Of a stretch of DNA of 64,000 nucleotides, positions 33,179 through 42,712 are shown piece by piece (position 1 is the first letter of the stretch; each line of letters starts with the position of its first letter). Source of the DNA: an uncultured Bacteroidales bacterium (lineage in GTDB: Bacteria; Bacteroidota; Bacteroidia; Bacteroidales; Bacteroidaceae); assembly GCA_902786925.1 (NCBI GenBank), contig CADAEK010000009.1:1-64000 (forward strand), read 5' to 3'. Position numbers and translations under genes: made by a program. The notes beneath the pieces are model-generated. The model saw only the letters and a list, made by a program, of their open reading frames with translations. It made no database searches and was not told the DNA's origin.

Positions 33179-36100
33179 CTACTCAGACACCATTCTTGCC
33201 CCCTCGGTGTGTCCGCCAAACTGCTTGGCATACGCACACTCTACGGTGGAGATGCCCACCTCGTAGGTGCCGGCACGAACGACGGAATAATCCATATCGA
33301 CGGTGGAAGTGCCTCGTGTGAACCAATCGAAGTAGAGGTCGAAGCTGGCATCATGAATAGAGAGATAGCCTCCTCGTCCACCCAACCATTGGTAGCCTGA
33401 GAGCTGGCGCAGCGGTTCGAGGCTGGCAGGATGCTGTGCTGATACACGCACGAAGTCCATATCACGGTCTGCCGTGATGATATGCCGGATTCTCAGTTTA
33501 TCGCCTACACGCAACGCTTGCCCGGCTTTGTAGTCAGCCCAGTCTGTGCTGCCTGCGCGCTGCACATAGAACTTGCGCTGAATCTTCAGTTCGTCGGTGG
33601 CATAGCTCTTCGCTTGTCCCACATCTTCCAGGAAGGTGGCATATGCGGCTCCCCACGAGATGCCGGGGGTATGCTTCTTCACTTCCAGCTGCTTCACCCC
33701 ACCCTTGATGTCTTCTGCTGGCACTTGCGCCAACACATTGCCCTGCAGAGCAAGGTCGGTCTCTCGCCCTTCCAGCTGGTTGCGCTCGGTGTTGATGGTT
33801 CCATATTCCATCTGCTGAAGCTCATGCCCGTCCACTTTCAGCACAGGCTTTTGTGCTGCGTGGAAGGTTTCCATAGGCGACACTTGCAAAAGGAAGTCAG
33901 CCACATCAATGGTGTTCATGGGGTTGTCCCACTTCTGCACCTGCTTCTGCGCGATGAGCCACAACTGCATATCGTTCAGGATAGCGTCTTTCTGGTCGCG
34001 CTGGCGAATAGCTTTCATGGCCGCCACTTGTGTGGGAATGCGATAATCTCTCCAAGCGTAATAGGCGGCATCGGTGGCAAAGAAGCGACCTTGCCCAGGC
34101 TTCTCCACGGTGTAGTCCTTCAAGAAGGCCACAAACTGGTCGGCCGACTTGACGTGTCCGAAGGCTCTGAGCGCATAGGCTGCATTCGCCACGCCATATA
34201 TGGTCAAATCCTTGGGGCGCTGCTCCACCTTCGACAGATATGTCTCGCGCATCTGACGGATATCCTTGCTGACGGCTCTGTCAGGCATCTGGGCAGAGAG
34301 GTAGAGATAGCGGAGTGCTGAATGAGGAGGCCACGCCACTCGCTTCTGCGCTTTCTGCTCGTTATACACTTTCCACTCGTGAGCATCGAGATACTGCATG
34401 CCTTTCTCCAGCATCTCCTTGATGCGAGCATTCGCACGAGGCAGCTTCGCCAGCTGCTCGCACACGGCCATGGTGGTGTAGTAGCTGCTCTTCATGCCCT
34501 TGAACCAGCTCCAGCCGCCATCTGCCAACTGCAATGCTGAGAGTTTCTGCTCGGCTTGCAGCACTCTTTGCTGCAATTCGTCTGCACTTTCATACTTTTC
34601 CAGCAAGGGGAAGGTCTTCATCAGTTCCAGCAAGCGGGTATTGGCATAGACAGAAGCGGCATAATCGATAGCATCATCTTCGGCAGGATTCTTCACACCA
34701 CGCAACGCCTCAATGCACATCCATGCGGGATTGTCGGCGTATTCCACTTTCAGTTCGCGGTTGGCAGCGGTCTTTGAGTTCTGATTGAACAGGCTGCTCA
34801 AATCCACCACCTTCGTTGCTTCCGTTCCATCCGCATGGCCCATGATATAGTAAGGCACCGACTCCACCATCTCCTTCTTGGTGGAGAGGATGGGGAGAGG
34901 ATTCTTCTCGCCATCGCTCACATTACCCGACACTGCGACAAGTTCGCAGTCAAGATTGTTCCACTCTGCCAGCACGTCGAAGCTGAAGTTGACACTCACC
35001 GTCTTGCCGGCCTCTGCAGCGAAAGGCTTCTCCATGCTCAGCACCACTTCATTGGTAGCAGGGTTGATAAGGCGCATACGCACCCCACCCTTCAGCGCTT
35101 CCTCGCTCTGATTGACAACAGAGGCGGCAATCACCGCTTTGTCGCCCCAACGGAGGAAACGAGGCATGTTGGGACGCAACATGAACGCCTTGCGTGCTAC
35201 AGCAGTAGCTTTGATGAGTCCGTAATCCACATCTTTCGTATGCGCAAAGCCCATGAACTTCCACTCCGTCAGCGACTCTGGCAGCGTGAACTGGATATTC
35301 ACATTGCCCAGCTTGTCCGACACAAGATGCGGCAGGAAGAAAGCGGTCTCGGCAAAGTTCTCGCGAAGAGTGGCATTGTCGAAGTCCTCCTCCACTATTT
35401 CCTCTGCACGGGCATCTGCAATCGCAAAGTCCGCCGCATCCGTCACGGCAGCAGTCTCTTCCACTTCAGCCATCAGCGCTCCTGCAGCACCTTTTCTCAT
35501 CGCAGCGCGACTCGACATCAGCATGGGGCCATTCATTCTCTGACGGAAGCGATCATGCTCAAAGCCATTCAACTGGTCGAAAGTGCGTGAATAACCTCTA
35601 TATGACGAGACCTTTCCATTCAAGTAGAAAGAGGGCAACGAGGCAAAGGACTCATCAGAGGTTCTCACATAAGGGATGAACCGGCTGAACGAAAGACCGA
35701 AGTTCCAGGCGTGCGGATAGATGCGGTCAAGCGCTGCATCATAGAGCACGGCCATCATTTCTGCGCCCTTCACTCTGTGTCCATTCTTATCAGTCACGAT
35801 GAGTGTCCATTGCTCTTGCTGTCCGGGCTGCAGCTTATCACGGAATGTGGACCACTCCAGTTTCAGTTTCTTTTCGGGACGTGCCAAAGTGAACGACTGG
35901 CCCATCATGGCAACATGCCCATTGCGCACATACATCACCTTCACATGGATGCCTTCGCCCCACTCTTTCCGGTAGGGCAGACGCAGATGCTTCATGGTGC
36001 CATCGGTTACTGCGCTTTGGTTTTCCAGCAATCCGTCTTTCCCATATACATTATATATAATATAGGCATCGGTCTCGGAAGTGGAAAGGTAGAGATTCAC

Positions 36101-38644
36101 GTGTCCGCCCACCTCGTATTCCGAGCAGTCTGTGTAGAAGATATCTTGTTCAACAGGCTGTCCTTCGGGACGACGCTTCTCGTCTGTTCCCATCGCCTTG
36201 AAGGACGTGACCGGCAAAGCGGAATTGTAAGGCGTCATATACGCCATCTCCTTGACTTCTTTCCCATTCTTCGGATTGACGATGGTGGCTTCTATGCCGT
36301 ACTTCACACCTGGCACCAACGCAGCGGGCAACTGTAAGGTATCGCCCGACATGAAAGTGCCTTGAGCAACTGCTTCTGCGCCATACAGCACACGATACGC
36401 TCCTTCCATAGGCACCTTCACACGGTCGGTGTCGAGCACATCAATCACGAAGGAAGGCTTTTGGAACAAATCAGGCATTTCTTTCACCTTCACATCGAGG
36501 GAATATCCGAAGTCGCTCACGTTCACATTCCATTCAGCCTCATGACTCTCACCATTCTGGTCGGTCACTTGAGCTGTCACGCGGAAACGAATCAGCGGGT
36601 ATTCTTCAGAAAGGAATTCGTCTGTCAGATAGACAGGAACATGGAATTTGCCTTCATCATCCGTCGTGAGTTCGCCTTCGTCGAGCGTTTCCCAAGAGCG
36701 AGCGTTTCCATACCACCACCAGCGGAGCCTGTTGGGCTGGCATTGCACGGTGTAGTGCACTTGTGCTGCCTGCACAGGCGCTCCTGCCAGCATCGTTGCG
36801 GTGCCTGCCACTTCAATCGTTTCGCCAAACTTGCCCCCTTTACGAGGGTCGAACGTGACATCGAAAGTGGGACGCTTATATTCCTCCACACGCAATGACT
36901 CGTAGGTTTCACCTCCCGACGCACCCTTTGCGCGGACACTCCATGTGCCCACAGCGGCATCGATGGGCAATGCGAGTTCGAAGTCCGCTGTACCAAACTC
37001 ATTCGTCAGGAGCTTCAGCTGCGCGACTTCCTTCCATTGGGAGTCTGTCACACGAAGGGTCACAGAGTCATTGGGCACCACCTTCACTTCGTCTCCATGC
37101 TGCCGATAGACCAGCACAGAGCCCATTACCTTCTGGCCTGGACGGTAGATGCTGCGGTCTGTCATCAGTTGAAGATTCACACGCTCGTCTTTCTCTCGTT
37201 GGTCATTCCAATAGGAATAGAGCTGCATATATTCGGTACAGTCGTCCTTGCTTCTCACGGCACGAACCCACAGATGAGAGTCCACATCGACCATGCCATC
37301 AGGACCTGTCGTGTACTCGTATGTCAAGTTACGGTTCTCCCACCCTTCTGTCTTTTCCTTATCTCCTGGAATCTGTTTCCGGCACTGCACCTTCACACCA
37401 GCCAGAGGACGTCCGGTTTCATTGTCCACCACATAACAGCGGAACTTCTCATCATTCATGCTTGTAATCATCAGATGCATCGTGCTGATGCGAAACTCCT
37501 GCACATCGCTGTTTCCCAGCCCTTCGCCCACCAGCACATAGTGTCCTGCAGGGAGTTGGAAGCTGGTGGTAGCCCATCCCTTCACCGGCAAACCCTTTTG
37601 TTGGCGAGCCACGTTATCAGCATCCATGGAGAGTACCACCTCCTTGCGGTCCACGACTTCTCCGGTGCGCAACAAAGTTCCCAACCGGCCATTCTTCGTT
37701 CTTTCCCGACCGGCATACTTGCGCACCGTCACTTGAGCACGCTCGCAGTTCCAGAAGTGCAGCTTGGTCATGCTGCTATGGCCGGCCAAAAGACCTTCCA
37801 CATTGTCCATGCGGACAGATGGTCTCAGCAGCCCATTCAGTTCGCTCTGCAATTCGACCTTACACTTCGAATGGCCGACATTCTCCAAAGCCCAGCGCAA
37901 GAAAGCAATCTGGTCATCGGAGGTGTTCAACACACGCATATAGTCAAGTGCCACATCGGCACCGACTTCCTCGCCCTTCACTTCCATCAAGAGCACATGA
38001 AGGCTATCCTTGTACTGTTGTTCTGTGAGAGCGCCATATTTACGCGGAACCCGGCGCATCCGCTCCAGCCATTCCTGCTTCATCTTGCCATATGCATTCA
38101 GGTTTCCACGCTGCTGATACACACGGCATGCCCGTTGATAGGCTGCAGCCTCCTCCCAATCCTCCATGCTGCTGTTCTGCACAAGGAAGTCCAGCATCAC
38201 CGACAACATATCGTTGCCAAAGAGGTCGCTATCCTTCCCTTTCGACAAGAGCGGAGCATAAGTGCTGCTACGGGCATTCGCCAGCGCCTCCATATTGTCG
38301 AGCACATGAGTATAGTGTCCATTCATCCGCTTGGTATAGTCGCTGCGTGTCTCTTCATCAAAGTCGCTGATGGAGGTCCAGCGCATTTCCCTGTATGCCG
38401 AAGCCAGCACAGCATGCGCCACACTTTGCTCCACGGGGTCTTTCCGCTTGCCCCACTCTTCTTCCATCTTCACCATATTGCCTTTGAAGGTGTCAGGGTC
38501 TTTTTCTGCCGCCTTCTGCAACGAATCGATAGATGCTTTCAGCTTCGTGGCAAATGGTGTCTTCTGTGCTGAAGCCATGTGCGGCATCAGCATTCCCATA
38601 CAGGCAAGAAGGCCTGTTATGAAAAGAAATCTGTTCAGTTTCAT
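33179..38644 (-). CDS. Alpha-2-macroglobulin-like protein lacking the thioester motif
   Basis: This exported protein of about 1,821 residues has signal peptide MKLNRFLFITGLLACMGMLM and an alpha-helical N-terminal part. Macroglobulin domains follow, with the MG2-like DRSIYRPGQKVMGSVLVYRQ and bait-like low-complexity region (EVEETAAVTDAADFAIADAR). The alpha-2-macroglobulin signature TEWKFMGFAHT and a TED-like helical toroid (about 1,290-1,600) come next. Where thioester proteins have CxEQ, this has NPAEDDAIDYAAS (about residue 1,310), so no covalent trapping is expected. Family members guard the periplasm against proteases or take part in envelope biogenesis. A single gene with its own promoter. 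Confidence 0.88.
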   Translation of the reverse strand: MKLNRFLFITGLLACMGMLMPHMASAQKTPFATKLKASIDSLQKAAEKDPDTFKGNMVKMEEEWGKRKDPVEQSVAHAVLASAYREMRWTSISDFDEETRSDYTKRMNGHYTHVLDNMEALANARSSTYAPLLSKGKDSDLFGNDMLSVMLDFLVQNSSMEDWEEAAAYQRACRVYQQRGNLNAYGKMKQEWLERMRRVPRKYGALTEQQYKDSLHVLLMEVKGEEVGADVALDYMRVLNTSDDQIAFLRWALENVGHSKCKVELQSELNGLLRPSVRMDNVEGLLAGHSSMTKLHFWNCERAQVTVRKYAGRERTKNGRLGTLLRTGEVVDRKEVVLSMDADNVARQQKGLPVKGWATTSFQLPAGHYVLVGEGLGNSDVQEFRISTMHLMITSMNDEKFRCYVVDNETGRPLAGVKVQCRKQIPGDKEKTEGWENRNLTYEYTTGPDGMVDVDSHLWVRAVRSKDDCTEYMQLYSYWNDQREKDERVNLQLMTDRSIYRPGQKVMGSVLVYRQHGDEVKVVPNDSVTLRVTDSQWKEVAQLKLLTNEFGTADFELALPIDAAVGTWSVRAKGASGGETYESLRVEEYKRPTFDVTFDPRKGGKFGETIEVAGTATMLAGAPVQAAQVHYTVQCQPNRLRWWWYGNARSWETLDEGELTTDDEGKFHVPVYLTDEFLSEEYPLIRFRVTAQVTDQNGESHEAEWNVNVSDFGYSLDVKVKEMPDLFQKPSFVIDVLDTDRVKVPMEGAYRVLYGAEAVAQGTFMSGDTLQLPAALVPGVKYGIEATIVNPKNGKEVKEMAYMTPYNSALPVTSFKAMGTDEKRRPEGQPVEQDIFYTDCSEYEVGGHVNLYLSTSETDAYIIYNVYGKDGLLENQSAVTDGTMKHLRLPYRKEWGEGIHVKVMYVRNGHVAMMGQSFTLARPEKKLKLEWSTFRDKLQPGQQEQWTLIVTDKNGHRVKGAEMMAVLYDAALDRIYPHAWNFGLSFSRFIPYVRTSDESFASLPSFYLNGKVSSYRGYSRTFDQLNGFEHDRFRQRMNGPMLMSSRAAMRKGAAGALMAEVEETAAVTDAADFAIADARAEEIVEEDFDNATLRENFAETAFFLPHLVSDKLGNVNIQFTLPESLTEWKFMGFAHTKDVDYGLIKATAVARKAFMLRPNMPRFLRWGDKAVIAASVVNQSEEALKGGVRMRLINPATNEVVLSMEKPFAAEAGKTVSVNFSFDVLAEWNNLDCELVAVSGNVSDGEKNPLPILSTKKEMVESVPYYIMGHADGTEATKVVDLSSLFNQNSKTAANRELKVEYADNPAWMCIEALRGVKNPAEDDAIDYAASVYANTRLLELMKTFPLLEKYESADELQQRVLQAEQKLSALQLADGGWSWFKGMKSSYYTTMAVCEQLAKLPRANARIKEMLEKGMQYLDAHEWKVYNEQKAQKRVAWPPHSALRYLYLSAQMPDRAVSKDIRQMRETYLSKVEQRPKDLTIYGVANAAYALRAFGHVKSADQFVAFLKDYTVEKPGQGRFFATDAAYYAWRDYRIPTQVAAMKAIRQRDQKDAILNDMQLWLIAQKQVQKWDNPMNTIDVADFLLQVSPMETFHAAQKPVLKVDGHELQQMEYGTINTERNQLEGRETDLALQGNVLAQVPAEDIKGGVKQLEVKKHTPGISWGAAYATFLEDVGQAKSYATDELKIQRKFYVQRAGSTDWADYKAGQALRVGDKLRIRHIITADRDMDFVRVSAQHPASLEPLRQLSGYQWLGGRGGYLSIHDASFDLYFDWFTRGTSTVDMDYSVVRAGTYEVGISTVECAYAKQFGGHTEGARMVSE

Positions 38645-38670
38645 CTCTATAAAGTACATAAGTTATGCTG

Positions 38671-38703
38671 CAAAGATAGACCACTATTTCCTTCCCCGCC
38701 AAA
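38671..38703 (-). promoter_or_regulatory. Promoter of the macroglobulin gene
   Basis: TTTG (38700-38703), a 21-nt spacer and TATCTTTG (38671-38678) end 27 nt before the start at 38644, which supports that start. Confidence 0.7.
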
Positions 38704-38737
38704 ACTTTGATATTAAAAAAACAAAAACGCTCTAAAC

Positions 38738-38820
38738 GCTCACCGTGCACGACGTTTAACGCGCACCCTGCGCATTTGATGTCGCACACGGTGCACGATT
38801 ATATATGCGCACGGTGCGCA
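38738..38820. repeat. Palindrome array C: four 14-bp units every 23 bp
   Basis: GCTCACCGTGCACG, GCGCACCCTGCGCA, GCACACGGTGCACG and GCGCACGGTGCGCA begin at 38738, 38761, 38784 and 38807, exactly 23 bp apart. Each is a near palindrome of GCxCACSSTGCxCx form. The array sits between the divergent promoters of the macroglobulin gene and malQ. Confidence 0.92.
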
Positions 38821-38933
38821 CGTAGGGGCAAATGCGGCATGGGAAAAGAGGGGCACGGCAAGGCTTAAAGAGGAGCACGACGAGCAAGGAAATACAAAAG
38901 CCACATTGCCAAGAAGTTTTTTCATTTGATTGC

Positions 38934-38964
38934 TTTGAAACTTAGAAAAAAGTGCCTATCTTTG
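38934..38964 (+). promoter_or_regulatory. Promoter of malQ
   Basis: TTTG (38934-38937), a 19-nt spacer and TATCTTTG (38957-38964) lie 26 nt before ATG 38991. Confidence 0.75.
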
Positions 38965-38990
38965 TCCTCAGAAAAACAAAACCTGTCATC

Positions 38991-41678
38991 ATGAAAATCC
39001 GATTCAATATAGAGTACCACACGCAATGGGGTGAAGACCTTCGTGTGCAATTGTGCAAGATTGAAAAAAGCGGTCAGCACAAAGCAGTGAAGGAATGCCA
39101 GTTGGAGACTTACGACGGCAAGATGTGGGAAGGCGAAGTGACACTCCAAAGCCAAGGTATCGAGGGCATCGAATACAAGTATGCCATGTATCGCAACAAT
39201 GCCCTGGTGTGGACTGAATGGGAAGTGGCACCGCACATTGTCAAGTTTGACAGCATGACAAGCCACTACATCCTGACAGACAAGTGGCGACCCATACCTG
39301 ATGACCTGCCACTTTTTTCATCCGCCTATACGGAATGCGTGGGTGCATACTCCGACGGAACGACTCCTATCGACACTTTCTATTCTTCCACCCTGCAGCT
39401 ACGCGTCGTGGAACCACGTTTGCGCAAAGGCGAATTTCTGGCTATCTGCGGCAGCACGCCCCAACTGGGCGAATGGCAACGCGCCAAGCGAATGGCTCTT
39501 ATCAACCTGCAGGAATGGGCGGTGAACATCGATGCAGACTTGCTGTTTGATGAAGCAGAATACAAATATGTGGTGGTGGATGCCAATAACAACATCCTGC
39601 GCTGGGAAGAGGGCGGAAACCGCCGTCTCCGCTGTCCCAAGCTGCAATCGAAGCAAATGTGGATTAAGACGGAAGACCGTCCTACGCTGAGCAGAGACAG
39701 CTGGAAAGTGGCAGGTGTGGTGATACCTGTCTTTTCATTGCGCTCGGCACGCAGTTACGGAATCGGTGACTTCGGCGACTTGAAAACGCTCATCCAATGG
39801 GTGGTGAAAACCAAGATGCACGCCATTCAGATTCTGCCTATCAACGATACCACCATGACTGGAACATGGAAGGATTCATACCCCTACAACTCCATTTCCA
39901 TCTATGCATTCAACCCGATTTATTGCGACTTGAACGCGCTGCCCGAATTGGAGAACCGCCTTGCAATGGAGAAGTTCTTCATGAGACAGCAGAAAGTGAA
40001 TTCCCTTCCTCAAATAGACTATGAGAAGGTCTTCCAGATAAAGATGGAGTATCTCCGCATGGTCTATGCGCAAGAAGGAGAGAAAGTGCTGGAAAGCGAC
40101 GACTTCATCCAGTTCTTCAACAGCAACAAGGACTGGCTGGTACCCTACGCTGCATTCTCGCATCTGCGCGACACATACGGCACTCCAGACTTCCACAAGT
40201 GGACTCAACATAGCACGTACAACCAGCGCGAGATTGAGAAGCTCACCCGGAAAGACAGTCCTGTGTATCAAAAGGTGGCACTCTATTACTATATCCAATA
40301 TCAGCTGCACCTCCAACTGCTTGACGTGCGCAACACCGCACGCGAGGCTGGAGTCATCATCAAGGGTGACATCCCTATCGGCATCTCGCGCAACAGTGTG
40401 GAGGCATGGTCGCAACCACACTTGTTCAATATGAATGGACAAGCTGGAGCACCGCCAGATGACTTCTCCGTGAACGGACAGAATTGGGGCTTCCCCACTT
40501 ATAACTGGGACGCGATGGCTGCTGAAGGCTATCATTGGTGGATTCGACGCTTCCAAAAGATGGCTGAATATTTTGATGCCTACCGCATTGACCATGTGCT
40601 GGGTTTCTTCCGCATATGGGAAATACCACAACATTCGGTACACGGACTGCTGGGACAATTCTCGCCCGCACTCCCCATGAGCGTGAACGAGATAGAGAGT
40701 TACGGCTTGCGCTTCAACGCGGAGTATATGACTCGCCCGTTCATTACCGACTGGACACTGGAATGCGTATTCGGATATCGTTCTGGCCTGGTGAAGGCAC
40801 TCTACTTACAGCCTCGAACAGATGGGCGCTACGACCTGAAAGAAGAGTATTCGAGCCAACGCAAGATTGAGGCGGCATTTGCCAACAAGACAGACGAAAA
40901 CAGCATCTTCATACGCGACGGGCTCTATACGCTGGCATCTTGTGTGCTCTTCGTTCCCGACCACAAATATCCAGAGGTATATCATCCACGCATCTCTGCA
41001 CAACGCGACTTTGTCTATGAGTCGCTGCCGCCACATGAGCAGGAGGCTTTCAATCGCCTCTACAACGACTATTTCTTCCGACGCCACAACAAGTTCTGGT
41101 ATCGGGAGGCCATGAAGAAGCTGCCTATCCTGACACAATCCACTCGCATGCTGGTGTGTGCAGAAGACTTGGGAATGGTGCCTGACTGCGTGCCATGGGT
41201 CATGGAGAACCTGAAAATGCTGTCGCTGGAAATCCAGACCATGCCGAAACGTCCCGGATTGCAGTTCGGACATCTATGGGAGAACCCATACCGTTCGGTG
41301 GCCACCATCTCCACTCACGACATGTCACCACTCCGAATGTGGTGGGATGAAGATACAGAACGTGCACAACAATTCTACAACTTGGCACTCTACAAAGATG
41401 GAACGGCACCTCATCCTGCTCCAGGATGGCTGTGCGAGGACATCGTAGCAGCGCATTTGTTCTGCCCGTCGGTATTTACCCTGCTTTCACTGCAGGACTG
41501 GCTGTCTATTGATGAAAGCCTGCGTCTCGCAGATCCTATGGCGGAACGCATCAATATCCCTGCCAACCCACGCCACTACTGGCGCTATCGCATGCACTTG
41601 ACCATCGAGCAACTGATGAATGCTCACAAATATAACGCTAAAGTTAAATCGCTGATTGAAAACTCCGGACGCGCATGA
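38991..41678 (+). CDS. malQ: 4-alpha-glucanotransferase (GH77) with two N-terminal CBM20 domains
   Basis: This protein of about 895 residues moves maltosyl or longer alpha-1,4-glucan segments between acceptors, in glycogen and maltodextrin metabolism. Two starch-binding CBM20-like domains (about 1-115 and 130-240) precede the GH77 barrel. The barrel shows SYGIGDFGDL, the nucleophile region FDAYRIDHVLGFFRIWEIP and ICAEDLGMVPDCV-like CAEDLGMVPD. This long form is usual in Bacteroidota and plants (DPE2 type). Start ATG 38991 is preferred because the -7 box at 38957-38964 lies downstream of the earlier ATG at 38952. The stop overlaps the next gene by 4 nt (ATGA). Confidence 0.95.
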   Translation: MKIRFNIEYHTQWGEDLRVQLCKIEKSGQHKAVKECQLETYDGKMWEGEVTLQSQGIEGIEYKYAMYRNNALVWTEWEVAPHIVKFDSMTSHYILTDKWRPIPDDLPLFSSAYTECVGAYSDGTTPIDTFYSSTLQLRVVEPRLRKGEFLAICGSTPQLGEWQRAKRMALINLQEWAVNIDADLLFDEAEYKYVVVDANNNILRWEEGGNRRLRCPKLQSKQMWIKTEDRPTLSRDSWKVAGVVIPVFSLRSARSYGIGDFGDLKTLIQWVVKTKMHAIQILPINDTTMTGTWKDSYPYNSISIYAFNPIYCDLNALPELENRLAMEKFFMRQQKVNSLPQIDYEKVFQIKMEYLRMVYAQEGEKVLESDDFIQFFNSNKDWLVPYAAFSHLRDTYGTPDFHKWTQHSTYNQREIEKLTRKDSPVYQKVALYYYIQYQLHLQLLDVRNTAREAGVIIKGDIPIGISRNSVEAWSQPHLFNMNGQAGAPPDDFSVNGQNWGFPTYNWDAMAAEGYHWWIRRFQKMAEYFDAYRIDHVLGFFRIWEIPQHSVHGLLGQFSPALPMSVNEIESYGLRFNAEYMTRPFITDWTLECVFGYRSGLVKALYLQPRTDGRYDLKEEYSSQRKIEAAFANKTDENSIFIRDGLYTLASCVLFVPDHKYPEVYHPRISAQRDFVYESLPPHEQEAFNRLYNDYFFRRHNKFWYREAMKKLPILTQSTRMLVCAEDLGMVPDCVPWVMENLKMLSLEIQTMPKRPGLQFGHLWENPYRSVATISTHDMSPLRMWWDEDTERAQQFYNLALYKDGTAPHPAPGWLCEDIVAAHLFCPSVFTLLSLQDWLSIDESLRLADPMAERINIPANPRHYWRYRMHLTIEQLMNAHKYNAKVKSLIENSGRA

Positions 41679-42628
41679 GCACTGAGAATAAGAAGAAAAA
41701 GAATAAGCGCAAGCAGGCGAACTTTTACATCGTCTTCATCGTCACAATGGGTTTGTTTGCAGCCATCCGCCATGGCTTCGCATTAGAGATTCCCATGAAC
41801 CAACCCCGTCATGAAACTGTCATGACACTTTCGCTGAAGGCTCCCGATATGGAATCGTCGGCCATGGCAATCAACGCTGCCGAGAACAACACGGAGGATG
41901 AGGAACTCTATAACGACATCCCCGACTCCCTCATGGAAGGAACGGAGAACCACGAGACAACAGTGAACTCACCTGAGGATAATCTTGTCATCGGAGACAC
42001 CATACCTCAAAAGGCAGTCGCAACAAATGAGACTCCCAAGCCCAAGAACGCACACCGTATCCGAGGAGTGTGGAGTTATGTGGAATGCTTCCCCGACATT
42101 CAAGACGTGCAGATTATCGCTGCTACAAAGAATGGCATCAAGCCAGTCAGGAACAGAGATGAGGCAGAGAAGCTGGTCAAGCGACGCCAACTGGTGAACA
42201 TCTGCCATTCACCATTCTATAAAGTGGATGACCTTACACACTCCATTCCCTATTTGGTGCCTCAAGCTCAGCATCTGCTGAACACCATTTGCCTGAACTT
42301 TATCGACTCATGTGTGGTGAAAGGACTGCCTGTACATCTGCCGATTATCACGTCGGTGCTACGTACCACTGACGATGTATCGAACCTGCAAAAGGGCAAC
42401 AAGAACGCTACGACCAACTCGTGCCACTGTTATGGCACAACGGTTGACATCGCTTATAACCGCTTTTACCCATTGACTGGTTCCTATTCGCCTAGCACTC
42501 CTCAACTGAGATGGGACGAACCCATGAAACAGGTATTGTCGGAGGTGCTTTTCGACTTGCGCAAACAGAATCTCTGCTATGTGAAGTATGAGAAGAAGCA
42601 AGGGTGCTTCCATCTCACATGCAGATAA
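41675..42628 (+). CDS. DUF5715 family protein with M15-peptidase-like metal motif
   Basis: This 317-residue protein has a basic N-terminus, one membrane helix (about 16-36), an acidic low-complexity linker (to about 125) and a C-terminal domain. The domain carries SCHCYGTTVDIAY (Ser249, His251, Asp258) and ends in GCFHLTCR (His313). That is the SxHxxGxxxD ... H layout of M15 D-Ala-D-Ala and LD-carboxypeptidases, which bind zinc through His, Asp and His. A periplasmic murein hydrolase anchored in the inner membrane is therefore likely. It overlaps malQ by 4 nt, implying coupled translation with a cytoplasmic glucan enzyme, which is odd. A terminator follows. Confidence 0.8.
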   Translation: MSTENKKKKNKRKQANFYIVFIVTMGLFAAIRHGFALEIPMNQPRHETVMTLSLKAPDMESSAMAINAAENNTEDEELYNDIPDSLMEGTENHETTVNSPEDNLVIGDTIPQKAVATNETPKPKNAHRIRGVWSYVECFPDIQDVQIIAATKNGIKPVRNRDEAEKLVKRRQLVNICHSPFYKVDDLTHSIPYLVPQAQHLLNTICLNFIDSCVVKGLPVHLPIITSVLRTTDDVSNLQKGNKNATTNSCHCYGTTVDIAYNRFYPLTGSYSPSTPQLRWDEPMKQVLSEVLFDLRKQNLCYVKYEKKQGCFHLTCR

Positions 42629-42654
42629 GACAAGGTAAGGACACCATGCAACAT

Positions 42655-42690
42655 AAAGAGGACCACTTCCGGATGAAAGTGGTCCTCTTT
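42655..42690. terminator. Terminator between converging DUF5715 and methyltransferase genes
   Basis: AAAGAGGACCACTT (42655-42668) and AAGTGGTCCTCTTT (42677-42690) form a perfect 14-bp stem with an 8-nt loop, usable in both directions. Confidence 0.85.
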
Positions 42691-42712
42691 TCTTTATACT
42701 TCTATTACTTAT

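Noticed and set aside
37037-38572. 511-codon frame antisense to the macroglobulin gene
   Set aside because: Shadow frame; the opposite strand has a signal peptide, promoter and family domains.
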